A stretch of DNA of 64,000 nt from Mansonella perstans (taxonomy: Eukaryota; Nematoda; Chromadorea; Rhabditida; Onchocercidae). Under the pieces are notes generated by a model. It made no database searches and was not told the origin of the DNA. It saw nothing but the letters and a program-made list of their open reading frames with translations. Made by a program: the position numbers and the translations under genes. Location of the stretch: contig JBAMDO010000050.1 of assembly GCA_037074765.1 (NCBI GenBank), forward strand, positions 186,001-250,000, given 5' to 3'. How positions within the stretch are numbered: position 1 is the first letter of the stretch; each line of letters begins with the position of its first letter. Below are positions 25,142 to 37,441 of the stretch, piece after piece.

Positions 25142-28100
25142 TGTAGAGGCAAAGATCGTTAATGTGAAGCTGATTGGCCGTACGTACACTGACTCCGCCT
25201 TTTTGCTGAAACTATCACTCCGCCTGTTCGCTTGTCTATCGTATACGCCTGAAAGCACACCTCACTGCAGGTATTCACCTCATCAATGCATCGATCTCTA
25301 TCATCTGTTGAAAGTTGAAGCATTCCTTTATTTATGTATTTTCTGTTTTTCACAATTTTCCCAGAACTTACACCATATCAATGCATTGCTGAAATCCCTT
25401 GGGTACTGAATTACTTCGTGACTACTTAGACCTGTTTAATTTTATCCCTTCCTGCTATTGACAGATCTATTTAGTAGTAACGAAAATTTCATATTACAAA
25501 ATAAGATTTGCAAATTACTTTTTTAAAAAAATCTCTTTAATTTTCAATCATTTTACAATTAAGTTTATTTTCTGAAGTAAAATCTCTGTTTCAATTTCGT
25601 ATAATTGGTGCATTTTACATTACATATTATGAGCTTTGCAAATTAAGTGATAAAAACGACCGTGGTTCGAAGTTAAGTAAACATTTTAAATCATGCATGT
25701 ATTTTAGAGGGTTAAATTAATCTATCAAGCAATTGTGTCTCTATCGTTATGGTTTGTTGGATTACCATAGAAGAAATTTGTGTGAATTATAAAGTTTAAC
25801 AGTTGTGCTCAGATTGATTTAAAAATTATAAAAAATCCCGGTTTATTTTAATATCATGTATTTCTGCATCTAATTTTGGATTCCACAACTAGATTGCACG
25901 TCAAGTTTTTCCATAGGTCGTTTCGCCATAAAACTGGCGGCTACTGTAGTTAACGTTTTTTAGTTTTTAGACGCACGAGAAATTATATAAAGAACAAATA
26001 TTAGTGGGGGAACATATATACATTTATGGCCATATTTAGAATAACAAAAAAAGTCAATATTCTAAGAAATTTTTATTCAATTTATTCCTTCATTCAATAA
26101 TGAAGTTGTATCACCACAGTATATACTTTACATTGGCAGTCTTTTAATGCTCAATTTAAATATATTTTTGTTCCCTTCTATATGTAACTTTGCAGTAAAT
26201 GCTGACAGTTCCACTTCAATAAATCTACGAAAAATTTTTTCTTTTGTAATAATTAAGACTGTAATGATTGCGTATATCTAAAGTATCGCTGTGCTGGAAA
26301 TCAGCTTTTGTTGCAACATTTTCTTTTCTCTGTTTGCATGAAATCAACTGCCTATTCAATTCGCTAATCTGTAATAATACATTTTTGATATAAATTTATG
26401 CAAATAATCTTGACAGTTATTTGTCGGAAACAATCTGAAGAGATTTTTTGAGAGATGTTTGCTTTCAAATTGAAATGTTTCACTCTTGTTTTTGAAAAGA
26501 ACTTGCTTTTTTTGCTTTTGCTTTACATGTTTTTTACTGAAAATCGAGAAAAACAGATTTTCGCGTTTAATTTTAGCCACAGTAGAATAATTTGAATTTG
26601 ACTTAAAATTCACTCAGCTTCTAACGAGTTCAAAAAAAAACTTTTTTTCAAAAGTCCGTGTAGTAAATCAGCTTATCCAAAATGGTTTCTAGTCAACTCC
26701 CTGCAACAGCAATTGTAATTTAGTGACTGCGCACCAATTCTCTGATGAATTAGTAAAATTAAAGATTTCAACTTTTTAATGTTAATTATCCATATGGTAG
26801 TTTTTTATGTCCTCAATAATGAAATAATTGCAGACAAGTAATGAATTACAAGATAATTTCATGCTTAGGAAACTAAAACAAAAAAAAAACTAATCGAAAC
26901 AATAACAGTCGAACACGTTGTACAGGGATTAACTATTTCACTAGCATGAATGTTAAACCAATGTTCGATATAGGCTACTCATCAAGTAATCACTTGAATT
27001 AGCAGTAAAAAATGATTGATGAGTGCAAGGGTAATGTTAGTTGAATATTTAATACATTTTTGCAGTGAGTTGTCTTCTTCAGACTACTGTAGTACTTCAA
27101 CGCTTTCTTTCCGAATTATCTCTGATATGCTAACAAATCTCCGCTTATATCGACTGATTCTGCAGTGATTAATCATTGGGAATATCACATCTATATCTGG
27201 GAAAGAGATCAGAAAATAAGAAGTGCAATGACTGAAGAACAACTAACTGCCTATACTTTTAAGGAAATAATAATTCTATCCTATAACGACCAGAATGGTT
27301 AAGATTTCCTGGAAAGTTTGAAATGCATACAATAATTGTTTCTTCCACCTCGACTCATTTTTAACTTCTTCATCAATCAAAGCAGTAGGAAAGTTGCTTT
27401 TGTTATTCAGTATAAAATGAAGCCTATTTTACAAATAGTCAAAAGGAAAGATGTGCGCCTTGTTTCCATCAGGAATGTAACTTTTAAATTGTTTGATTCA
27501 GTTTTATTTTCTGTAAATTTTGATTTTCACTGATGTTTCTGTTGTCAGAAAATCGTAACATGTTAAATTGTATACAATTACTTGCAAGTAGAAAACGATC
27601 ATAACACTTTTAGCTTTTCAACTTCATAAAAGTGCCGCAAAAATTGCGATTTTTCAAGCTGTAGCGTAGCTGTTAATGAAATCAAAATAAATTTTTAATG
27701 AGAACACAGATTTCTATGACTTTTGAAAAATCTACATTTTGATTTGTACATCTTTCAGGTGTTACTGTTTGAAAAATATGATAGATGAGGAAAATTTATT
27801 TACTGATGATGAAATGGTTTTCAGGTGCAGACAAATAGTTGTTAAAGCTATTGATCTGAATGTTAACACATTCAGATGATTGCATTTTGGGTGCTGGCAA
27901 TATTTGCATGTTTAAGAAAATTTTGATTGAGGTAGAATTCGCTTGTTGTACTCCCTTTTCACATCCGCATCCCTTCCCTCTACTTAACGAAACACTGTAA
28001 TCTCATTTTTGAAGGTCTTCAAATATTCAGCCTTTCTTCATCACTTCTTTCTCTTTTTTTCTTTTATGAAATATGCAGATCCTTCCGATACGATTTTTAG

Positions 28101-29879
28101 GGTTATAAACTAATCATAATAATAGGCTTCGCATGGATTTATTGGCTATCTTTTTTGTTAATTATGCAACTATATTTGCAATATTTCTTCATTTTTTATG
28201 TGCATGTTGTTTAAGTCACCCTTTGAACAAATTGACCAACTCCTTAATAGTTAGAGCTCAAATGAAAATGTATATTGTTTTAAATAGGCTCCTTATATTC
28301 CATTTAAACATGAAATATACTGAAATAATATTAGACTTGAAATTTGTCTTCGAATCTGTTTAGTGATTAATAATTTCAGTTGTTTTAAACTCCATATTTA
28401 GAACTGGAAAGATTAGGCTGTTATTAGCTTTGTAAAAAATGACAAGCGAGAGTTACTTTTATTGGAATGATGATAATTATCACAAATATTTTTTTTTTGA
28501 AACCTTTCCTTTTCATACTTTTTCCAAGATAATATAAAAATTTTCATGTTTTTGAAAACCTTAACAAAAATTCACGAAAAATTTACCATGCATGGCGCAC
28601 GTGTGTAACATATTCAACTGTCATTATGTCTACACTAAAAACATAAAATTTTGGTTTCACTTAGTAAAAAAATTTAATTATTGAAATCGTGTACGATTGG
28701 TTATAATTTTATTTTAGAAAAATACTTTTGATGCTCCGCGAGATCCAGATTGGATGGGTCATGCAGACTTGAATTGTGTTGCTGTGTGATCAGAATCCTG
28801 GAGCTTTATTGCTCTGCTATTATTAATTATTGAACAAATACAGATCAGTCATGGTTTTTTTAAATAATGGAAGGCAATTATTTCCTGAATCGGTCCAGAA
28901 TCGTGTATCCACTGTTTGTAAACCATTATTCCACACAACTTCGTTACTATCCTTCCTTTCCAGCTCTCTGATCTTCCTGTCACTCTTTAGTCAAAGAAGA
29001 ATATTAATCACTTTCAAAGATATTATTTGATTAATCGGTTGATATAGACAAAAAAGTGGCTGTGTTTTCGTATGAAGAAATTTATCAAAAAATACACGAT
29101 GCATATTGTAGGATGGGATGGAAATCCCTAACAAAAATAACAAACTTCAAGATAACCTGAACCCGTTATTTAAAATGCAGCTGGTCACCTCAACCTTACT
29201 TTTTTCTCACTCGTGATCCATTTCGCCACTATGTGCAAGATAGAGTAAACAATCCTGGTCGACCATCTAAGCTTTGGATAATTTAATTTAAATTAAATTA
29301 CATCAATCACGAACCAAATGCACAAGACAAATTTTTTCTAGAATGTTGGTTTACTTTACACATATTTCCATCTCTGACGTTATATAAAGTTACATAGCAG
29401 CCTAAGATTGTTGTCTTAAGTTTATATTGCCTTCAAAATTTGAAAAAAGTGAATTTATGTACAAAGTAACATCTCAGGTTTAATTATGTGTCTGGTAACC
29501 CCTTGAAAATACTCCTTAAAACTTTTCAGCGCACAAAGTAAGAATGAAGTATATGTCGCTGCACACCCTTAAATCCATACAGGAAAATGAAAATAACGGC
29601 ACAGATGCAGAATAATTAATTTCTATTTGAAAGGAAAATTTAAATATTGCTGATCCGCAACTCGCTATTACTTCTTAAGTAACTGTGGTCTCTTTCTCGA
29701 TTGTTATACGAGCAATGATTGGCACTGATTTTAAATGATGCAGACAAGGAAGTACGAAAACTCTATATTTCGGAATTATTTGAAATTAAAACTTATCAGC
29801 GCACAAAGTAAGAATGAAGTAAGAACGGGAGCAGTGACTTAATTCCAATTTTATTCTTTCTTTATAAATAATTTGTGGG
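25142..29879. other. Gene-free region upstream of the Pax gene
   Basis: About 4.7 kb, very AT-rich, with only short non-descript open frames. A 34-bp direct repeat containing CAGCGCACAAAGTAAGAATG lies near the right end, at 29518-29551 and 29788-29821, 270 bases apart with one mismatch in the core. The region would contain the promoter of the Pax gene. No TATA box or other site can be assigned with confidence. Confidence 0.5.
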
Positions 29880-31400
29880 CCGAGATTTTTTAACACATTC
29901 CACAGATCAAATAGTGTCGTCGTAGTGGCTCGGCTTCACGAACGAGCATTTGGGAAATTTCATTTACGTTTGATGTAAACTTGTTTGTGACTAGGAACGC
30001 CAATGTGAGATAAGCAAATGCGCTTGTATATGTTACAAGTAAGGCTTACATAGGCGACGAGGCGATGCACGGATTTTTCCATAATGCCTTTTCTCCTCTA
30101 CCTTTACTCCACGGATAATTCAAAAACTGCAGCATTATGAATGGCGTATCGCCATGCCTTCCGATTGGATGTTGGAGTAGATCATTTCTATATTCAATAT
30201 AACTGAAGTTAAGATACTGTTTCAAAGATTCTTTAGGGGCACCTCTTATTAGCAGAAGCCGATAATAAGTTCACTATATAGGACAATTTTAAGAAGGCGG
30301 AGATCCTCCGTCCTGGAGACGTATCCTGTCAAACACAACTGCGTCCTCTGTAGCATGGCTTTAATGGTAGTGGAAGCTGCCTGCAGGATGGCTCATTTGC
30401 TGCATGATCAATGCAGTGGATGTTAAGAATTGAGCGGACGCTGATGGAAGCGTATGAGGAAACGCAAGTGCTGGCAGTAGACGACCCAAAATTCAGACGC
30501 TTATGAAAAGGTAGGCGTTGTGATGGCTCCATAAATAGTGATTTCGTCGCTTTTCTTCAGATGTTTGTTGCATCAAACTCTTTTATGGAACTTTCCGAAG
30601 ATTCTGTATGCCTTTGCTATTCTATTCTATATTTCTTTGGCGATCGCGGTGTCCGAGGAAATGATACTTTTTAGATAATTGAAGTGGTGGACTTTTTTAA
30701 GCTCTGAATCCCATACATCATATATGGACGATGGTATTCGGTTTGTGGTGCAGGTTAATGAAGAAATTTTCCCTCCTTTATGTTTCAAGTTTAAAGAAGT
30801 GGGCAATCTCCACAAAGCAGGATAGTAAGTGCTGCAGAGTCGCTTCGGTATGAACAAGCGAAGACAGTATCATCATTCGTGGACAAGGTGATTTGAAGTC
30901 TTATTGCAGTCCTTCAGTCGTCTTAAGTTGAATAAGTTTCCACTGGTACAATAGCGAATACAGTTTTTTTGATCAAAGTCTGCTGTGACTGTTTGTGGCA
31001 CCATGCTGAAGAAAATAGTAAATAGCTGGTAACACAGGCTTGTTTCATACCATTGATTAAAGCGTGCATCAATATATCTGACTAGATCGCACTGATTCTC
31101 CTGAGAGATATCGTCCAGTTTTGGGTTTGCCTAACCAAATGTGTAACCAGGACCAAGTTCTTTATGACAGCTTACCTCGTGAAGGCGAACTTCATTGAGA
31201 GGGGTATGTCAATGTTGAGCCATGACAGTTCGTGGTCAATTAGAGCGGAACGACGCCCACTATTCGTTCGTTCAAACACACAATTGTTTGTCTGGAAATA
31301 CGTTTGGAGGCAGTTGTATACCTTTGATTCATTCTCTCTGTTTAACAACAAACAGATGTCCGTTGATCGAGCCTAGTCAACTAGATGAAAAATGAAGATG
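29880..31400 (-). mobile_element. Decayed, internally deleted non-LTR retrotransposon (LINE)
   Basis: Read on the minus strand, the segment carries broken pieces of a LINE protein in the correct order but in shifting frames. Near 31250-31140 is an apurinic-endonuclease start (ELSWLNIDIPPLNEVR, then GPGYTF). Near 30880 is the reverse transcriptase catalytic motif, as NDDTVFACSY. At 30700-30650 is HHFNYLKSIISSD, the common F-x-YLGS-x-I-SSD motif. At 30480-30300 come HQR and AMLQRTQL, from the usual HQR-to-GHV segment. At 30160-30120 is AWRYAIHNAA. Stops and frameshifts are frequent. Most of the endonuclease and the palm part of the reverse transcriptase are missing, so it cannot move itself. 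Similar LINE proteins are widespread in animals; the clade (RTE/CR1-like) is not resolved. It is a genomic parasite, not a host gene. Confidence 0.8.
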
Positions 31401-31589
31401 AGCTTTGATTAAGCCACCTTTTCTAGGCCCCTCTCCGTCTACAGCAAGTAGTGCTCTTCTTGAATAAGACTGCGCGATCGTCCAGGATATTGCTCAACAA
31501 GACTGTCATCTTCATGATTAAATCTACGGTTCAGTGCACCTCATCATCTAGTGTTTTGTCCCTCGTCTACTGCTGCATTGCTTTTTAAG

Positions 31590-32145
31590 CATGGATGAAT
31601 CCTTTGAGCCTGCGTAGTTTTTTTCTTTTAATTGCGGTGAGGTGTACTTATCCCACTCTTTATTCTAGAGGTTCATCTGCCAAAATTCATCTCTCCTAGC
31701 AAGCTTGAACCGTATAACGAGATTCTCAGTCATAAGTTTTAGTTAAATTATCCTTCTCTTAGATTGATAAATTTTACATGGCTAAACTAGAATCGAACTT
31801 ATCCTAAAATACCGAAGACTAACCAGCCCATCCTTGTGGTCACATTTTGCCTGCACCTTTAATTGCGACATGTTTGGCATGGTAGACTTCGCCGGATATA
31901 TATACCATCGCCAGCAAAGTTACCTCACGAGAGCGCGCAAGCTCTTTCCCCATGACCCAAAAAACGAATAAATGAACAGAAATTGCACAGCCAACCGGTT
32001 CATTAGAAATGACATTTCCCGAATATATATACCACCGTCAGCAAAGTTCACCTCACGAGAGCGCGCAAGCTCTTTTCCCATGACCCAAAAAACGAATAAA
32101 TGAACAGAAAATGCACAGCCAACCGGTTCATTAGAAATGACATTT
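31590..32145 (-). mobile_element. 5' end of the LINE, including two 127-bp tandem monomers
   Basis: Continues the element upstream of its endonuclease remnant. The part 31590-31890 is related to the fragment at 12836-13240, which supports a shared non-coding 5' region. It ends in two head-to-tail units, about 31893-32019 and 32020-32145, over 90% identical, each containing CTCACGAGAGCGCGCAAGCT, CATGACCCAAAAAACGAATA and AGCCAACCGGTTCATTAGAA. Tandem 5' monomers that act as promoters are known in some LINE families; here that role is an inference. Confidence 0.65.
31893..32145. repeat. Two-copy tandem repeat, 127-bp period
   Basis: Directly visible: the text from ATATATATACCA through GAAATGACATTT repeats once with a period of 127 bases and few changes (CCATCGCCAGC against CCACCGTCAGC, AATTGCAC against AAATGCAC). 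Confidence 0.92.
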
Positions 32146-32611
32146 TTTTTTTAAAAAGAATTAATAAGTATATAAAAGTAAGGGAATAATATAAAAATGA
32201 AACAGAAGTGCACCATAAAAACTGCACATAATTGGATCAGGATAAACTGGTACCAAGCACTGTTCCTACTCAAATGAGTGCTGAAAAGTGCGAGGAATAA
32301 AAACAATAAACATTCCTCCAATCGCAGGAAATAAACAAATTATACGACAGTAAATGAATTACATGATAACAAAATTACCAGCAAAAAAAGTGCACAGTCT
32401 GGAAAACTGAAACAAGCTAAGATTGAAAAGCAAATTGACAAATTTCCAAATGATGCAGGAGACTTTGTTTGCACGGACTGTAATCAAAAGGCAGTGCAAA
32501 AAAGTGAAATCATCAGGGACCTGAGTTTTCAAAAGCATCAAAAATTATATAAAACCACTGTAGAACTTTAACTGGCGAAAATCAAGTAATCACCCAGGAG
32601 TGAAGAAGAAA

Positions 32612-33391
32612 CTAGGTATGTCTCAGAGGCGGAGCAACAAGTATAATGGCATCACCTCGAACAAACAACATCGGTATCTGACGCTTCGTCTGCTTATGCA
32701 TTTCCTCAAAATTTTCTTCATCCAGTTCAACGGTGGTTACTGTTTCTTCTACTTGTGATAATATCATGTTTAAGTGTTGATCAAACGCGTGCAAACGACC
32801 TCGGACCTGGAAATTATAAATGTTTCTTGAAACCAGAAAGCATCACTGCACTAATGATCATCGGCGAAAGTAGAATGACGAAAATCTGTGTTATTTTATT
32901 ACGTGTAATTTCAAAGTTTACCATTATCAAAGCTTGTATTTTTTTTTTATGCAATCAAAAATCAGCGAGGAAATTACCACAAAAAGGTAAAACTGTCTAT
33001 AATGATCAAAACTATAACTATGTGCAGTAAATTCACAGAAAATCATTATCTCATGGTATTAAAAAAAAAAAAAAAAAAAAACAGAAGAGCAGCTTTTAGC
33101 ACTAGTCCAGCGTCAAAAAACTGTTTAAAAACAAAATACTGCAGACCTCACGATCGTTGCGCATTTTTACATAAATCCGTTCATCTAGACTCAATCGAAT
33201 TAAATCCAATGGTTCTTCCACGCCTGTGCTTACCACCTATAAATGAAACTTAGAGACTAATAGAATTCATAGGTTAAAATTAATAGAAAAAAAGAAAAAA
33301 AGCAAATAAACAATACAGAATGAACTAAAAAAAATGCTCGCGAGATAGAGTATGAAAAAATTACGTTTGTTTGTCCTTGTTCTGCTGCCAT
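32612..33391 (-). CDS. lsm-3: U6 snRNA-associated Sm-like protein LSm3
   Basis: Subunit of the LSm1-7 ring (mRNA decapping in the cytoplasm) and LSm2-8 ring (U6 snRNA in the nucleus). Three exons in phase: 33391-33365 (MAAEQGQTN), 33236-33147 and 32806-32612 (103 aa, matching the usual length of about 102). The Sm1 motif includes [20 protein letters not shown] and the RNA-contacting FDQHLNMIL; the Sm2 motif is [15 protein letters not shown]. The segment [13 protein letters not shown] between them is characteristic of LSm3 rather than other LSm proteins. The stop TAG is at 32614-32612. Confidence 0.97.
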
Positions 33392-33689
33392 TCCAAGCAG
33401 TATCAGCAGCACAAGTCTTGCAGTCCGCTAAATAAACATGGATCACTAAGATATTAAATCAGTGCAATAAATGAAAACTTTCTATAAACAAGGGAAAATA
33501 ATAAAATCCAGCAAATCCTGGATATGATTTTAATACTAAAACAAAAAAAAAAAGAACGATATGCAAGAAACTAAGATATGTGGATTCAATATTAAAAACA
33601 AACATATAAGATTTTTGTTTTGAAAACAAATCAACGTACAAAATTTGTCGTATCTCTGTAAAACTCTAATAAGCAAAAGATATAAGCAA

Positions 33690-33978
33690 CTTTTATATTA
33701 AAAACATAACAACATATTTAATCTATAACAATAGATAATATTATAAAACAATAATACACAAGAATAATGTGTAATCTTTATATTAAAAACGCAGCAATAT
33801 ATTTAATCTATAATAATAATAATATTGTAAAACAATAATATACAAGAACAACGTGTAATCTTTATATTAAAAAGATAGCAACATATTTAATCTATAATAA
33901 TAATAACAATAATAATAATAATAATAATAAATGATAATAATCAATAAATAATAGTAACAATAAAAATAAATAATAATA

Positions 33979-34063
<85 letters not shown>

Positions 34064-34320
34064 GTAATAATAATAATAATAATACTGCAAAACAATAATA
34101 AATAAGAAAAATGTGTAATCTTTATATCAAAAACATAGCAACATATTTAATCTTTAATAATAATAATATTGTAAAACAATAGTATACAAGAATAATGTAT
34201 AATCTTTATATTAAAAACATGCCAACAGATATAATTCATGATACTTTCGCAAATTTACGATGAACAATAGATATACCTAATCTTTACATTAAAAACACAT
34301 AAACTACTACAACCAAACAG
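33690..34320. repeat. Minisatellite, six ~85-bp units, one enlarged by an AAT run
   Basis: Unit starts (CTTTATATTAAAAAC-like) fall at about 33690, 33776, 33860, 34120, 34204 and 34282, so the units measure 86, 84, 260, 84 and 78 bases plus a partial copy. Each complete unit runs CTTTATATTAAAAAC, GCAACATATTTAATCT, a short (AATA) stretch, TGTAAAACAATA, TACAAGAA, GTGTAAT. The third unit is about 175 bases longer because its internal AAT stretch has expanded. Confidence 0.85.
33896..34085. repeat. (AAT)n microsatellite
   Basis: Nearly pure AAT/TAA triplets with a few interruptions (ACA, GT, AAAT), embedded in the third unit of the surrounding minisatellite. The long Ile/Tyr/Leu open frame on the minus strand here is only a translation of the triplet run. 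Confidence 0.95.
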
Positions 34321-35037
34321 GGACCACTCACGAAAAATGTTACATTTCAATTCTTTAAAGAACAAAAACAGCAAATTTCTCGCAATTTACCTTGTTGTAC
34401 AGTTGTTAAACTTGAAATTTAAAAGCATGAACTTCAGAAGTACAAAAAAATTAGAAAAAAAGAAAATGCACCAGAAATCATTGCAAATATTTTCCTGAAT
34501 ACTAGATGTTTTTTTATTTACAAAAAATTTGTGCTTTTAGTGACGGCTCAGCTCATTAGACCTACTTCTTCTTCCGAGCATAAAAAATTCCAGTGTTCTA
34601 AAAAATTAAATAATGTAATGTTGCTGACGAAACAAGGCTTAAATAAGGAATTCAAAAAGCAATGGGCAGCATAACGCCTACATTTTGGCTATGCCGGATT
34701 CAGAGTCTTGGACGTCAGTAAACAGCCATCATAACAAACTCCACTGTTCTACATAAAAACTACGTCTTTTTTACCACCATTTTTTATTTGCTACCAATTT
34801 TCCTCGTTTTTTCACTTTTTTTGTTTTGAAAGATAAGCATTAACAACGCTATTCTAAATGTTCCGACAGTAAACGAACAATCTGACCCCAAAAAATGACA
34901 GCTTTTAACGTGAATCAAACTATTAAAAAAGCAAATCAAAACTAGGAATATTAAAGCAACCACCACTCAATGCTATTCTGGACAATCATGCAAAAATAAA
35001 ACAGATGGAATCACGAGCTGTTCAGAACACTAACAAT

Positions 35038-35816
35038 TTATTCCTGTTTGACACGACATACGGCAACAAAATGCGCTTTGGTTACCGGACATAGATAACC
35101 TACAGGACCATTCTCACAATTTGCGCATACCAAATATTTAACGCCATCGCGAGCGTGTGTAAAACCAATATTTTCAAAATCGAACATTCTCTCTACCTGC
35201 CACCTACAACGAAATTTGCAAAAATCTAAGTATAACATTTAATCGATTATTTATATAGCCCGCAAATTACGTTTACCACTTTTATGCAGAAACCAGTATT
35301 GTGCGGAAATTAGTTTAAAAGGTCATATTTGTTCACTCCTCTCTCTCTCTCTTGAACATAATATTAAATTATTTTCTGACTAGGATTACCAAGAGAAAAC
35401 CATGTCTTTACAGAGCACCTGAGGTTGCTGGAAAATTGGAAAATATACTGCACTAAAAGTCAGTAGTGACAATAGTACAAGCTTTAGTCCTGGTGATACT
35501 AACGCTCAAAATGATCAGTAACTCCTTCATACTGCATTCGTTTTCCTAAATTCGTACATTGGAGCATTGTATCACCAAAATTTGCGTAATTAATGTTAAG
35601 ACAATGTTGTCAAAGATTGCTTTCATGAAAAACAAACCATGAAGTGATGACCTCTGCGCTTATTGAAGTACTATTTTTCGCCTGTCGACAAAACGGTAGA
35701 GAAAATGGCTTTGCATCCACAAAGGACGCAACATTAGACGATAATATCGCGCAATTACATCGCATGCAATGAATCGGAAGGGCATTTCGATTGTTTGCAG
35801 AAAGATTCTGAAACAT
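35038..35816 (-). CDS. RABIF: Mss4/RABIF, Rab-binding guanine-nucleotide-releasing chaperone
   Basis: Mss4 binds nucleotide-free Rab GTPases and behaves as a weak exchange factor or chaperone. Two exons in phase, 35816-35638 and 35203-35038 (114 aa; human 123 aa). The zinc site is complete: CMRC in the N-terminal half and CANC in the C-terminal half. The second exon holds the family core VERMFDFENIGFT and KYLVCANCENGPVGYLC, ending CRVKQE. The start ATG at 35816 is immediately preceded by TTGTTGACTTAG, an acceptor-like site, and the stop codon of the next upstream gene on the same strand is only 117 bases away. That arrangement fits a downstream operon gene receiving a spliced leader. An alternative acceptor just inside the frame (TTTCAG|AATC) would remove the first three codons. 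Confidence 0.92.
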
Positions 35817-35828
35817 CTAAGTCAACAA
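35817..35828 (-). promoter_or_regulatory. Candidate spliced-leader acceptor before Mss4
   Basis: TTGTTGACTTAG ends exactly at the ATG of Mss4 on the minus strand, and no upstream exon of Mss4 is visible in the 117-base gap. Two other starts in the window have the same look: CATTTTCAGGTATG at the ATP synthase g gene (37431-37444) and CTTTCAGATG at TRAP-beta (40627-40635). Confidence 0.5.
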
Positions 35829-35933
35829 AATTTGTGGTAATATTGGATACCTCAGAGAAACTTGGAAAGGGAAAAAACCGTCGATCTCCCAATGCAAATT
35901 AAGAGAAAAGAGAAAAATGATACAAGGTCATTA

Positions 35934-36745
35934 TTATGTGTTGAATGAGCGTTGTCCATTCCGAAAAGAATTGATTAAACCGTCTTTCAGAACAATCCGT
36001 CGATTTAAATCAGCTATCTTTGCACGTTGGTGATTTTCGTTCCTAAAAAGAAAAAATTCGCGATCTTCTCTCTAATCAAGCATTTTTTGATAGGAGTTAT
36101 AACATTCAGAAAATCTAGGATTTCCAAAAATGTTGCATTTATTTTGATGATAGCATCACTTTACGTAGGAAGTAGTCGTCGCGAAAAAAAAATCCACAGC
36201 ACCATATAACAACAAACATGTATCATACCCAGTTATATCAGCAGTAGATTCAATGGATTCTTTCAATTGTTCCAACGATGTTTCCAAGTATCGTAGCTTT
36301 AATGCGATATCCGAACCGTTTCCTTTTTCAGCTCTGTAACATAATAACCATCAGCCATTTATCAATTTCTCAATCAAAACATTATAGCAGGATGTAGCAA
36401 GAACAGTCAATGAACTTTAACGCTTCTTAAAAAAAAAAAAAAAAAGTGTGAAATAAGGTAAGCGTTAAAAAATCAAGTTAATGATTACAATAAATCTACA
36501 CTTCTTGCAAAATCTTGTTAAAATCAATATATATAGAATTCTTAAAATTTTTTTAAAATGTTTCTTAAAGTTTAATTTCCTAAAATTATTTAAAATGATG
36601 CTATCAAAGTATTTTTGGTCAAAAAATTTGAAGAATAAATTAGAGAAATAGCTTACAAAGCAATGAAGTTGTGAACGCTGTTGTAAATGTTATTTAAATT
36701 CTTCACGGCAGTGGTACCATCCACGCTCATAATAGCCACATTCAT
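35934..36745 (-). CDS. Unidentified small coiled-coil protein (100 aa)
   Basis: Three exons join in phase: 36745-36657, 36333-36229, 36042-35934, with good donors (GTAAGC, GTATGA) and acceptors. The product is 100 residues and acidic/basic mixed. It begins MNVAIMSVDGTTAVKNLNN, continues KLRYLETSLEQLKESIEST, and near the end has KIADLNRRIVLKDGLINSFR. Leucine spacing suggests two helical coiled-coil segments. The last segment resembles the helix found at the end of small Mediator subunits such as MED9 or MED28, but the likeness is loose and I do not claim it. No signal peptide or membrane segment. It is the likely first gene of an operon with Mss4 (117-base gap) and is divergent from the ATP synthase g gene. 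Confidence 0.75.
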
Positions 36746-37441
36746 GAAGTTAAATCGTCGAATACATTTACGTCATTCATTCGAGCCTATTACAAAATTA
36801 ACAACATTTAACAGACTCTCATTTATGAATATATTACGCTAAATTGAAACCTCTACACATCACCATCCAATCAAGGTATCATGCTTAGTTTTGCTCGAAT
36901 TTTGAAGTGTAATTGTTCGGATACGATTAGGCGTATACGAGTGATCTGCAAAGTTGAATTATGGCGATTTGATTGTTAGATATATAGAGGTAATTGGAGC
37001 GAATAGACATAAATTCTGGGAAATAAGTGAAAGTTAATCATTAGGCGTATCTTGAAAAATGCACATTATTGGTCACCAATACTTTCCAGTTAGCATACAT
37101 TTCAGGACATGTTTTGTTTTTCCTTTATTGCACTAAAATACTTTTTAATATCATTACTCCGAGATTTTTTGAATTGTCACCTACAATTTTAGTGTTTTAT
37201 GATATATATCAGGCCGTTTTTTCCTTTTTTTTTTTCACTAAATGCTTTCTGAGAGATACTTGAAGTGTAGATATGGAAGGAATAGATTGAGATATATTTG
37301 ATAGCTTAGCATTTTATACTAGTACAGCCAGTCATGCAAAGATTGAATAAACGACATGTTTGAGCTTTGTATCTTTCACCATTCCCAATTTAGTTTTGTT
37401 GAGCTTTAAACGTTGTGTAATTTACCAATTCATTTTCAGGT

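Noticed and set aside
33892..34095. 68-codon open frame rich in Ile, Tyr and Leu on the minus strand
   Set aside because: It is just the translation of the AAT triplet run.
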